Positions 43,189 through 53,574 of a stretch of 64,000 bases of DNA are shown here, one piece after another (position 1 is the first letter of the stretch; every line of letters begins with the position of its first letter). Under the pieces are notes generated by a model. It did not search any database. It had not been told where the DNA came from and worked only from the letters and a program-made list of their open reading frames with translations. A program made the position numbers and the translations under genes. Source of the DNA: Vicia villosa (Eukaryota > Streptophyta > Magnoliopsida > Fabales > Fabaceae). The stretch lies in NCBI RefSeq assembly GCF_029867415.1, contig NW_026705449.1, positions 124,001 to 188,000 of the forward strand. Reading direction: 5' to 3'.

Positions 43189-44503
43189 TAGAAAAGGCCT
43201 TTCAAGGAGAGCAACATCGTTAGAACTAATACTTTTAAAAGAATAACCGTCTAGGAGAATCCTATCCGAGTCCTCTTCTAAAAATTTATTAGAAAAATGC
43301 TTCCAAACTTCCTCCTCACTTCCTCTACCTTCTCCACCAAATCCCTTTGCGTAGAAATAGGACCTAAGTGATTAAGTCTTCTTTTTTCTTTCAAAACTTT
43401 GTGAAAGAAACTACTATTTGAATCACCATCATTAAGCCATTTTAGTCTTGATTTTTGAACGATAATATTTTCCTTAATCCTCAAATTCAACCAAAACCTC
43501 TTAGTAGCTTCATTCCTACCGTTAAGAGACTCACCAAGCAAATCTTCCGACGAATCTTCCAACCTAGCATCCCCATAATTAATGTCCCTCACACTATCCT
43601 CCACTTCTAGATCAACTCTTCCAAAAACCATTTTATTCCACCACTTTAATCTCTCTTTAATCCAACTAAGCTTCTCTTTAAGAACGAAATCCCCTCTACC
43701 TTCCACTTCCATCTCCTTCCATTCTTTTTCTACAAAAGGTAGGAAAGATTTAAAAGTAAACCATTCATTGTTGAACTTGAACGGTTTAGGACCCCAATTT
43801 ACTTTATCCACCACTAACCACATCGGGAAATTATCCGAAATGTCTCTTTGCCCCACTAGTTGATCAACCACTCCCCATCTATTAACAATAACATTTGACA
43901 CAATGAAACGATCAATCCTACTCATGGACCTACCATCACCACTATACCAAGTGAATTTTTTCCCTTACAAGGCACATCCACCAATCCGCTATCATCGATA
44001 AATTTTCCAAAGAGATCCGAACCAATCACCATCTCCCTATCCGACCTCCCTTTCCTTTCCATAGCACTTTTAGTCGCATTAAAATCACCTCCAATAATCC
44101 ATTCTTCGTCCGAATAAGCACTTTTCAACCCTAACTACTTTTCCCATAATTCCTTTTTCTTATTTAGAAAGCAAGAAGAGTATATGTTCGCAACATAATA
44201 AATATTTTCCTTCCACTCGACCTTTATCCCTAAGAATCCCTTTCCTTTAAAGCTAAGAAGAACTTCCACCCTATATTTCCTCCATAGATTTAAAATTCCT
44301 CCCGACCTCCCATTAGAATTGGAAAAAGAAAATCCCACATCCGAGTTGCTCCACATACTATAAGCGATTGACTCCTTCATATTGGTTATTTTTGTCTCTT
44401 GAATCAAAACAATATCCGCATCTAACTTCTTAATAATAGAACTAATTCTTCTCCTTTTAAGAGCATTCCCTCCCCCTCTAATGTTAAACGATCCTAAAAT
44501 CAT
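43189..44503 (-). pseudogene. LINE endonuclease and linker, broken
   Basis: ATG at 44503-44501 (MILGSFNIRGGG). Apurinic-type endonuclease motifs are DIVLIQETKI, then WIIGGDFNATKS and SRIDRFIVS, spread over three frames (44503-44135, 44128-43922, 43925-43278). At least two frameshifts or stops break it, one near 43960 by a run of T. The endonuclease would nick target DNA for LINE integration; this copy cannot. Confidence 0.88.
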
Positions 44504-44898
44504 TTCAAATTAGAAGAAAGCTCCTTCCTTGGTAAAGCATCATCATGTTCCTTATTCTCTGCTACTCCCCACTTCTTGATAAAATTAGTCCGGTCCTTCA
44601 TATTACTCACTCCCAAAACTTCAAAATCCGACCACAATTTGACCCCCACATTTTTGTTTAGAAACTCCCATTGTTTCGCATTAATCGATTTGATTAAATC
44701 ATTCTCCAAAAGATTTTCATAACAAACCATCTCCCTATCGTTGTGATTAAAACCCGACGCCAAAGAAGAAACGTCCACCGTATCAGAAAGAATACCTCCC
44801 CTTGACTTCTTCGAAAACACACCAATAGCCTTCTTCTCCCCCCTATTTAAATAGCTTTTTTTTCTTTTCAGTAAACCAGGGCCTCCTATTTCCAGCAA
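44500..44898 (-). pseudogene. LINE ORF1, C-terminal fragment
   Basis: 132-residue minus-strand frame ending TGA at 44502-44500, overlapping the ATG of the endonuclease ORF (ATGA). No CCHC knuckle remains in the visible part. Upstream sequence is not LINE-like beyond about 44940, suggesting 5' truncation. Assignment rests on position. Confidence 0.6.
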
Positions 44899-44940
44899 AT
44901 TTCTAAATCTAACACTTTTAGGATATAAAACATTTTTTTT

Positions 44941-45618
44941 GAAAGACAGATACTAGCCCTTGCAACTCCTTTTTTGGCTCTTAACCCACCAGCATGAAAA
45001 TAATCATCCTTTTCAAAAATAATTTAAACACGGAGTTATATTTTTCAAAAAAATAATTTGTATAATAGTAAAAAAAATTAATATTTCATTAAAATTTAAC
45101 ATTTTAATAAAAATAGTAAATATTTCCTCTCTGACCATTTAAAAAAATATATATTAAAAAAATCTTATACAATAAATAGTATAAATAATTTAAAGAATAT
45201 AATTATTGACAAATAATATAAAAAAAGTCTTAGTTTATCTTCTTATTTACCTATTTATAAACCATATTTTTATTCTAATTAGTTAAAATTTGAAATATAG
45301 GAAAAAATAATCAAATTTCAAAATTTCTACTATTTTCTTTTTTTATTTAGATATTTTCCAATTACACATTTTTAAATTATTTAAATATACATAATTTGAA
45401 TAGAAATTTTAATTAGAATAGGAAAAAAAAAGATAAGAGACAGCAAGTAAAACTGAAAACACCACCGAGGCAGTACGTCATCAGTGGTTGGAAAACCCAA
45501 AAAGAACAAAAACGCGGTTTCAGTTTCTCTCTTCTTTTGTTTTGACTCTTCTTCACCTTCAAAATCATATAACCATTTTTTGTTATTGGAAAACCAAAAG
45601 AAACAGAGAAGAAAAAGA
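44941..45618 (+). promoter_or_regulatory. AT-rich upstream region of the host exon
   Basis: About 680 bp, extremely AT-rich to 45420, then a mixed, pyrimidine-rich segment (45470-45560) that looks like a 5' UTR before the ATG at 45619. No repeat is recognised, so it may be the original promoter. No specific box is assigned. Confidence 0.45.
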
Positions 45619-45717
45619 ATGGGTTGTTTCGCCAGCAAAAGCGCTGAGACGAAAGCGAGTAGAGTCTCCCGGTGGCGATCCACTGGCATTGTTGCTCTGC
45701 GCGATTCCAAATTGAAG
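45619..45717 (+). CDS. Host gene, first exon of an MGC-type (N-myristoylation) protein, probably LRRC57-like
   Basis: ATG at 45619 gives 33 residues starting MGCFASKSAETKASRV and containing RWRSTGIVALRDSKLK, followed by a donor-like AAG|GTGGTT at 45717/45718. MGC at the start is a myristoylation/palmitoylation signal. RWRSTGIVALRDSKLK is, as I recall, the conserved start of small plant leucine-rich-repeat proteins of the LRRC57 kind; the LRR exons are not in the window. Intron sequence lasts only about 95 bp before filler DNA and a truncated copia element. Either the gene continues beyond the window through a giant intron, or only this exon survives as a pseudogene. The LRR identity is from memory of the family and needs a search. 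Confidence 0.6.
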
Positions 45718-45770
45718 GTGGTTAACAACTCTACCTTCATCGTTTTGTTTTCATTGTTTTTTGATCAATT

Positions 45771-45811
45771 TTGAAGGTGGCGATCCACTGGCATTTTTTG
45801 TTTTTTGATCA
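45771..45811 (+). other. Templated filler DNA at junction of host intron and copia
   Basis: The 20 bases at 45776-45795 copy 45671-45690 of the host exon exactly. TTGAAGGTGG at 45771-45780 copies 45712-45721, and GTTTTTTGATCA at 45800-45811 copies 45756-45767. Patchwork copies of adjacent sequence are typical of template-switching end joining. Confidence 0.8.
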
Positions 45812-47317
45812 TTATTTCTTCCCAATGATAACATCTTTTGAGTGAGCAGAGTTGAGTCTAGAAGATCTTCTGATAGTTGGCTCTTCAGAAATTCTTAGAT
45901 TCTCTAATGAAGCAGCAACTTGATCTTTTGACACTTTGCTTCTGAGTTCTTCAGCGTCTGAATTAGAGATTTCTATATCTGCAAAATTCTCAAAATGCTT
46001 TGGCTTTTCAAGACCAAGCTTATCATCAAATCTGATATTGATTGATTCTTCAACAATCAATTTTTCAGCATTGTATACTCTGTAGCCTTTTGAGCGTTCA
46101 GAATATCCAAGAAGGAAACACTTATGTGCCTTAGAATCAAACTTATACAGATGATCTTTAGTGTTCAGAATATAACATACACATCCAAATGGATGGAAAT
46201 AAGAAATGTTGGGCTTTCTGTTATTCCACAATTCATAAGGAGTCTTATTAAGAATAGGTCTTATGGAGATTCTATTATGAATATAACATGCAGTGTTTAT
46301 TGCTTCTGCCCAGAAATGCTTAGCCATATTGGTTTCATTGATCATGGTTCTGGCCATTTCTTGTAGAGTCATATTCTTTCGCTCTACAACTCTATTTTGC
46401 TGTGGAGTTCTAGGGCAAGAGAAATCATGGGCAATACCATTTTCTTTGAAATAAATCTCAAAGAATCTATTCTCAAATTCGCCACCATGATCACTTCTGA
46501 CCTTTATGATTTTACACACTTTCTCAGATTGGATCTGAGTGCAGAAGTCAAAGAACACTGTATGAGACTCATCCTTGTGTTTCAAGAACTTTACCCATGT
46601 CCATCTGCTATAGTCGTCTACGATGACTAATCCATATTTCTTCCCTCTAATTGATGCAGTTTTGACTGGGCCAAACAGATCAATGTGCAGAAGTTCTAGC
46701 GGCCTAAAGGAAGAGACAACATTCTTAGACTTGAATGCAGGTTGGGAAAACTTCCCTTTCTGACATGCTTCGCAAAGAGCATCTGATTTATATTTCAGAT
46801 TAGGGAGTCCTCTGACCAGATTAAGTTTGTTAATCTGAGAAATCTTTCTCAAACTAGCATGGCCTAATCTTCTGTGCCAGACCCATTGCTCTTCACTAAC
46901 AGACATTAGGCAAGTGACCTTCTGATTCTTAAGATCTTGAGGATCAATCTTGTAAATGTTGTTCTTTCTCTTGCCTGTAAATAGGATTGAGTCATCCTTC
47001 TGACTAATAGCTTTACAAGACTTTTGATTGAAGATTATGTCATAACCATTGTCTCTTAATTGACTTATGGACAATAAGTTATGAGCTAATCCATCTACTA
47101 GCAAAACATTAGTTATGGAAGAAGAGTTACCAATACTTATGGTTCCAGAGCCAATGACCTTTCCCTTCTGGTTCCCTCCAAACTTAACTTCTCCAACAGA
47201 TTTAAGCACCAGGTCTTGGAACATAGACCTTTTTCCCGTCATGTGCCGCGAGCACCCAGAGTTTAGGTACCATGACATGTTTTGCTTTGTCTTCTTTGCT
47301 GCCAAGGATATCTGCAA
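45812..47317 (-). pseudogene. pol: Copia protease-integrase with mutated protease active site
   Basis: 501-residue minus-strand frame. The protease motif reads WYLNSGCSRHMTG; the catalytic Asp is Asn here (the other copy has WYLDSG). The integrase zinc finger is complete (H..H in WHRRLGHAS, CEAC), the core has DLFGP and SDHGGEF and the CPRTPQQNRVVERKN region with the catalytic Glu, and the C-terminal part runs to RRSSRLN. It overlaps the end of gag in another frame by 116 bases, so a frameshift separates them. The frame ends at the junction near 45812. Confidence 0.88.
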
Positions 47318-49139
47318 CAGGGATAATCTTTTCCTTAGGTACCCACAATTTCTTGGGTCCTTTCTTGTTATTTCTCCTCAAGTTCTGATTGAACTTGGGT
47401 TTAGCATGAAAATTAACAGGAGGAACAACGTGATATTCCCTATTCTGAGCAACATGATATTTTCTAGTTTGTGTCACATGCTTCTTAGTGTGTGTAATGT
47501 GAAAACTCTTGGCATGTGATGTGAGCCTAATATCATGGGAGTGGCCATACTTGAATTGATCATATAAGGGTTTGTATGTGATTTTCATATCATCCACAGT
47601 TTCAAGTTTGTATGGGGTTTCACCCTCATAGCCTATGCCAACTCTCTTGTTTCCACTAACTGCATATATCATAGAGGCAAGTTGGCTTCTTCCAATACCT
47701 CTAGATAGAAATTTTATGAAACTCAAGTCATATTCCTTAAGAATATTGTTCATGCTTGGAATAGACTTTTCTGAACTAGAAGATGATTCAACATCTTTGG
47801 ATAATTTTAAAACTTTTTCCTTAAGTTCAGAATTTTCTAATTCAAGCTTCTTAGTTTCAAATGCAAAGAGCTTTCTCAGCTTTTTGTATTTGATACTAAG
47901 ATTAGCCTTTATTTCCAGAATTTCAGTTAAGCTGGAAACTAGCTCATCTCTAGAAAGTTCAGAAAATACCTCTTCAGAGTCTGAGTCTGATTCTGATGTA
48001 GATTCTGATCCATCATCAACAGTGGCCACGAGCGCAATATTTGCCTGCTCATCTTCAGAGTCTGATTCTGATTCTGATGAATCTGAATCATCCCAAGTTG
48101 CCATAAGGCCTTTCTTCTTTTGAAACTTCTTCTTGGGCTTTTCCCTCTGAAGCTTTGGACACTCATTCTTGTAATGTCCTGGCTCCTTGCATTCAAAGCA
48201 CGTGACCTTCTTTTTGTCAGATCTTCTGAGTCCAGAAGACTCTCCTCTTTCAGGCCTTTTGGAACTTTTGAAGTTCTTGAACTTCCTTTGTTTACTCTTC
48301 CAGAGTTGGTTTACCCTTCTAGAGATCATGGACAATTCATCTTCTTCTTCTTCTGATTCTGACTCTTCAGAATCTTTTTCTTCGGCCTGAAAAGAGTTAG
48401 TGCATTTTTTATTATTTGATTTTAAAGTTATAGACTTACCTTTCTTCTGAGGTTCATTAGCATCCAGCTCTATTTCATGACTTCTCAGGGCACTGATCAG
48501 CTCTTCAAGAGAGACTTCATTCAGATTCTTAGCAATCTTGAATGCAGTCACCATGGGGCCCCATCTTCTGGGCAAGCTTCTGATGATCTTCTTGACGTGA
48601 TCAACCTTTGTATATCCTTTGTCAAGCACTCTTAATCCAGCAGTCAGAATCTGGAATCTTGAGAACATTGCTTCAATGTTTTCATCTTCTTCCATCTTGA
48701 AAGCTCCATACTTCTGGATTAAAGCAAGAGCTTTAGTCTCCTTGACTTGGGCATTCCCTTCACGAGTCATCTTCAAGAATTCAAAGATGTCATGAGCAGT
48801 TTCTCTGTTTGTTATTTTCTCATATTCAGATTGAGAAATAGCATTCAGCAGAATAATCCTTGACTTGTGATGATTCTTGAATTGTTTCTTTTGGTCATCA
48901 CTCATTTCTTGTCTTGACATCTTTACTCCACGAGCATTTACTGGATGTTTGTAACCATCCAAGACTAGATCCCATAAGTCACCATCTTGACCAAGAAAGT
49001 AACTTTCATGTCTATCTTTCCAGTATTCAAAGTTTTCACCATCAAATACTGGTGGTCTAGAATATCCATTGAAACCATTTCCATTTTTGTTTTGATCATT
49101 AGAAACAGGTGTAGCAGTTGATGCAGCTGTTTCAACCAT
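47202..49139 (-). CDS. gag: Copia Gag (SIRE-type)
   Basis: ATG at 49137-49139, 645 residues. N-terminal MVETAASTATPV, Gag/UBN2 fold with FDGENFEYWKDRHESYFLG, acidic Glu/Ser tract, canonical CX2CX4HX4C knuckle CFECKEPGHYKNEC, further Ser/Asp-rich and coiled-coil segments. The last 38 residues overlap the protease frame and are out of phase with it. SIRE-type elements usually keep gag and pol in one frame, so a small indel is likely. The frame is otherwise open, unlike the copy split by a solo LTR. Confidence 0.9.
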   Translation of the reverse strand: MVETAASTATPVSNDQNKNGNGFNGYSRPPVFDGENFEYWKDRHESYFLGQDGDLWDLVLDGYKHPVNARGVKMSRQEMSDDQKKQFKNHHKSRIILLNAISQSEYEKITNRETAHDIFEFLKMTREGNAQVKETKALALIQKYGAFKMEEDENIEAMFSRFQILTAGLRVLDKGYTKVDHVKKIIRSLPRRWGPMVTAFKIAKNLNEVSLEELISALRSHEIELDANEPQKKGKSITLKSNNKKCTNSFQAEEKDSEESESEEEEDELSMISRRVNQLWKSKQRKFKNFKSSKRPERGESSGLRRSDKKKVTCFECKEPGHYKNECPKLQREKPKKKFQKKKGLMATWDDSDSSESESDSEDEQANIALVATVDDGSESTSESDSDSEEVFSELSRDELVSSLTEILEIKANLSIKYKKLRKLFAFETKKLELENSELKEKVLKLSKDVESSSSSEKSIPSMNNILKEYDLSFIKFLSRGIGRSQLASMIYAVSGNKRVGIGYEGETPYKLETVDDMKITYKPLYDQFKYGHSHDIRLTSHAKSFHITHTKKHVTQTRKYHVAQNREYHVVPPVNFHAKPKFNQNLRRNNKKGPKKLWVPKEKIIPVADILGSKEDKAKHVMVPKLWVLAAHDGKKVYVPRPGA

Positions 49140-49207
49140 ATTGACTTTGTGTTTTTCTCCTTGAATCTTTTATCTAACACGGTTAAGGGCTTGCACCTAG
49201 AACCGGC

Positions 49208-49219
49208 GCTCTGATGCCA
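49208..49219 (-). other. Copia primer-binding site
   Basis: TGGCATCAGAGC on the minus strand, two bases inside the LTR; the other copy reads TGGTATCAGAGC. Confidence 0.88.
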
Positions 49220-49221
49220 AT

Positions 49222-50357
49222 TGAAGGATAGAAAAACACTTAGAAAGGGGGGGTTGAATAAGTGTGACTTTAAAAACTCTTAAGATAAAAACAATGAACA
49301 CAATTATTTTTATCCTAGTTCGTTGTTAACGAAACTACTTCAGTCCACCCCCTTAGAGTGATTTACCTCAACTGAGGATTTAATCCACTAATCAATCTGA
49401 TTACAATGGTTTTCCACTTAGATAACCTCAAAGTCTTCTAGAGTATACTGATCACAACCTGATCACTCTAGGAAATCACCACTTAGATAACCTCTAAGTC
49501 TTCTAGAGTCTACTAAACTAACTGATCACTCTAGGAACCTTTTACGATCAATGTAAAATAAAGTTTACAAGAGTATGAATTGTTTCTTAGAAAGATATAA
49601 TCACAACAGTGATATTACTCTTAAGTTCTAAGCTTAACACTCACTAAATATTACAATAGTTTGTGAGGTTGAAGATGAAGTTCGTGAGCTTTGATTTCAA
49701 CAGCGTTTCAGTATTTTTGCAAGAGTTGGTTTTCTGCTTCTGATCAGAACTTCCATATTTATAGGCGTTTGAGAAAATGACCATTGGGTTGCATTTAATG
49801 CATTGTGTGAATAGTACAACGCTGCATTTAATGTTTCACACTTTTGTCAACTACCTCGAGCCATGCTTTTGCTGCTTTTACTGACTTTGCCTTTTGTAGC
49901 TTCTAACGTTCCTTTTGTCAGTCAGAGATTAGACTTAATAGCCTGTCATCTTGTACTTGCTTCTGAACTCAGATTTGTAGATACAGCGTTTAAATATCAG
50001 AGTCATTCAGCTTGGTGCAGAGCATCTTCTTGTATTTTGACTTTGAAGTGCTTGAGCGTGATACCGTTCAGAACATCAGTGCTTCTGCTTCTGACTTCAT
50101 GTTCTTCTGATGCTTCATAGTCCATGTTCTGATTCTGCTTGACCATCTTCTGATGTATTGCCAGAGCATGTTCTGATGTAGCCATCCAGAACCTTCTGAG
50201 TCAGTGCTTCTGAGCGTTGAATTGTGCATACTCTTTATATATTTCCTGAAATGGAAAATGCAAAGGATTAGAGTACCACATTGTCTTATACAAAATTCAT
50301 ATATATATTGTTATCATTAAAACAAGAATATTGATCAGAACATATCTTGTTCTAACA
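49222..50357 (-). repeat. 5' LTR of truncated SIRE-type copia (1136 bp)
   Basis: The minus strand starts TGTTAGAACAAGATATG at 50357 and ends CTATCCTTCA at 49222. TATA box CTATAAATAT on the minus strand lies near 49755-49765. Confidence 0.9.
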
Positions 50358-51277
50358 TGAAGATAATTGAGAACTCATGGTTAGAAGAACTTCTTCTCAG
50401 CAACCAGGTTCTAAACCTAATAAGTACTAAGTCTCCCGTCAAAGTACTTACTAGCTTTTCAGTTAGAATTTGCTACTCACACTAGGTCATTCTGATTGAT
50501 TACCTCTTCACATTTATACTTTCTGTTCTTGGCAAATAAATAAAATAAACTGAAGATCTTGAGATGTTGTAACATTATACATGACATCATCCTTCATGGT
50601 TCTTGGCTAACATCTTTAATGTCAAATTGACAACACTCAGGTTAGTAACAGAATAATCCAATAATCAGCAATATCCAGACACATCAAGGGATAAAATAGC
50701 CAGCATCTCAATAACCTTTTCTTCAGACTTTCATTCTGATTTTGAGATGAAGGATGCCATAGTCTGTACCTATAGAGGAGATTCCCTCAGCTAGGTTTCT
50801 GGAACAGACTTAGTCATAACATGACACTGAATTAGTCAGATCCATCTGACTTCCTTGATTTCAAACAACACTACCCTTTCTGGATAACAACTAGGGCAGT
50901 ACACATTTTACACCATATTTCACTGTGATTGAGACACAATATTCAGCTCCAACAACTGCTCCATGGTTATGAATACTTATCTGGTTTCGTTGATCAGAGG
51001 AAACTTACAGATACAGGCTCTTCAAAAGTACAAGATAAAGGATTATAAAGGAATACCTTCATGAGTTTTTCTTAGTGGAACTGAGCACATGTTAATCGTG
51101 TCCTGATTAACTTAGCCAGATGTCTCCTCTTTCAGACCAGGAGTAGGTTCCAAACCAATGTTTTCACACTACATTAGTTTAGCAACAAAACATTTGTTCT
51201 TCAGCTGGTAGCTGCATACCAGTTTTTAATGTCCTAACGTCTAGTAGAACATTTGTTCCTCCTTCTAGGAACACTTC
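50358..51277. other. Unclassified sequence between copia and Ogre array
   Basis: 920 bp with no ORF over 60 codons. Its style (TCTTCAGAC, CTGATTTTGAG) is like copia noncoding DNA, but I find no LTR end, PBS or similarity to other parts of the window. It may be a fragment of a third copia element. Confidence 0.4.
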
Positions 51278-53350
51278 TGTAGCAACCTGCCTAAAAAATT
51301 TAACTTAGAGAGTCGCCACCTATTCTGAAGGGCGAATAGGAAACCCTACGCAGTTTAGAGATCAGGGTAAGATACTATATTCAGGTCGAGGGAAGGTGTT
51401 AGGCACCCTCAACCCTTTCCTATTGGCTTTGAATCTAAGGCAAAGGTTTGACGGCTAAGAGTATTAAGGTAAGGTTTATGCTAAAGAATTGAATAAGGGG
51501 AAAATTGAGATTTTAGGGTGGGGGACTCGCCTTGTTGCCAAGTGCCTACGTATCTCCTTATGGAGAATCAGAGTCAACGTAGTTCGGGGAAGGGTTGTAC
51601 GCCTTAGAATTAGAATTTGATTTGGTATGATTTGAAGTTGATTTGAAATTGTTTTTGAAATGCGAAGTTCGAAGGTATTTTGAATTACCTTATCGTAGTT
51701 TGAACATCGCAGAATTGAAGAGATAAAAATCCGTGGTTTGTGATTTGATGTATTTAAGTGTTTTGGGCGTACAACCCTGGTTTAATTTGTACCATTAATC
51801 GCGATGATCAATAGGTTTGATCACCATAATTAACAGATTAACAAAAGCATTGCTAATTATTCTAATCGATTGATTCGATTGTCACCGTTAGCAAATTGAT
51901 GTGTTTTAATTATTTTAATTATTTAATTTTACCGTTATCCCTCATAATCAATAGCTTTGATTAAAAATAATAACAAATTTTTAAAGGGAAAATGCTAATC
52001 ATCATAACCAATAGATTTGGTTAAAACCATTTAGCAAAATAGGTTTATTTGAATTATATTTGATTTGAATTTGAATTAATTAAACAATTGATTATTACCC
52101 ACCGCGATCAATTAATTTAATCGAAGCGAATAAAATTCTAAATTGTTTGGCTAAATACCTAAGTCGGTTGGAAAACCCTAATCCTAATACTTTGGCCACT
52201 GGCCAATGGGATTGAGTGAACCCTAATGCATTGATAATCTTTCTAGATTTTTTTGTGATATATTCTTTGTAATTTTTAAATAGAATAAAATTAACACTAT
52301 TATTTTTTAACACTTTGGCATAATGTTAACCCCATTTTTTAGTAATAAATTCAACAAAAAAACTAGCCCATGTAACTTATGGTAACGTGATGTCTTTGAA
52401 ATATATAGGTTAGTCAAGTTCCTAATTGAAATACAGCATATTAATTATATGGCCGAATCGAAAATACTCTGTCAAAATATTGTTTACATATACATATACA
52501 CTTTTACCGGAACGAATTAATAATAAACCTGATATAGAAAATTAAAGCTATCATGTGGCCTTTATATAGAGGTGTGAAACAGGCTATGACTTAGCTAATA
52601 AAATAGGTATAAAAACCACACAGTAGCTCTTAAAATTGAAACGATAAATAGGCGGCTACTCCACAAAGTATTAACAAGATAACATCAGAGAAAAAAATAT
52701 GAAAAGTACCTGTAACAGATTAAAGAGAGAGATCGAGACCGGTAACACTGGGTGTTGATTTTCGGTTCTTGCTCTTCTTCTTTCCTTTATCTGTAAAACA
52801 GACTCAAAGTGAATGTCCCCTTCTCTCTGTTCCTAAAAATTGGCCTCCTTTTATAATGCACAACCTAGGGTTTTCTACACCCTAATAGGCCTATTGTCTA
52901 ATTAATTAATTTAATAAATATTTTAATTAGTAAATTGATAATAGTAATTCATAATAATTCTAATAATATATTAACCTCCTAATTAACTTAATAGAATAAA
53001 TAGGCTAATAATAATCTTACTAATACTAATAATAATAATTCAATAATAGCTAATAATAATATTAGTTAGTAAAATAAATATATAAATGATAATAAAAAAT
53101 AAGTAAATAATGAAAACTAAATTATACTAGAATATCAAAAAGATAGATAAAAGAACCCTTAGGATGGGATATATGGGCTAACATTTTTGGGCCCAAATAC
53201 CTGCTAATTACACATCTCTATTTAATTAAAAAGGGTTTTATAAGAGAGCAGATTTAACAATAGATATGTTAAACCCCATGGCTCTTAATTTTAACACCCT
53301 TAGTAAATTAAAATATGCGGATCGTGTCGGGTAAATTTTGGGGTATGACA
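51278..53350 (-). repeat. Ogre-type LTR, left copy (2073 bp)
   Basis: Minus strand TGTCATACCCCAAAATTTAC at 53350 to GCAGGTTGCTACA at 51278. TATA box TTATAAAAGGAGG (minus, around 52849-52857). Homologous to 59647-61721. Confidence 0.88.
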
Positions 53351-53363
53351 GCTGCCCCTGTTC
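53351..53363 (-). other. Polypurine tract of Ogre array, unit 1
   Basis: Minus strand GAACAGGGGCAGC directly before the LTR start TGTCATACCCC. The same sequence is at 61722-61734. Confidence 0.8.
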
Positions 53364-53574
53364 AATCTTCTTAAACCTGAAGAGGTAGATTGGCTTGTTC
53401 GCCGAACGCGATCTGATGATGGAAGAGGATTGAACACTAGAATACCCAGAAATTTGCAATTGCCGGTGTAGGAAACAGTTTTTTTTTTTTGAGATGGGCT
53501 TAAAGATGCCATCTGGTTGTTTGACAAGATGCTTGTCCAGAGCATATGCTCTTCATACCATGATCATATTGATT

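Larger units (their letters stand above)
45812..50357 (-). mobile_element. SIRE/Maximus-type copia element, 3'-truncated copy
   Basis: Minus-strand order from the right: 5' LTR (50357-49222), PBS (49219-49208), gag (49139-47202), protease-integrase (47317-45812). It ends abruptly in filler DNA next to the host exon, so reverse transcriptase, RNase H, env-like ORF and 3' LTR are lost. It is the same family as 16825-26799, with clear amino-acid similarity throughout. Confidence 0.9.

Noticed and set aside
47202..47317. Programmed frameshift between copia gag and pol
   Set aside because: Related copies also appear broken around here and no slippery site with a following structure was evident; an indel is more likely.
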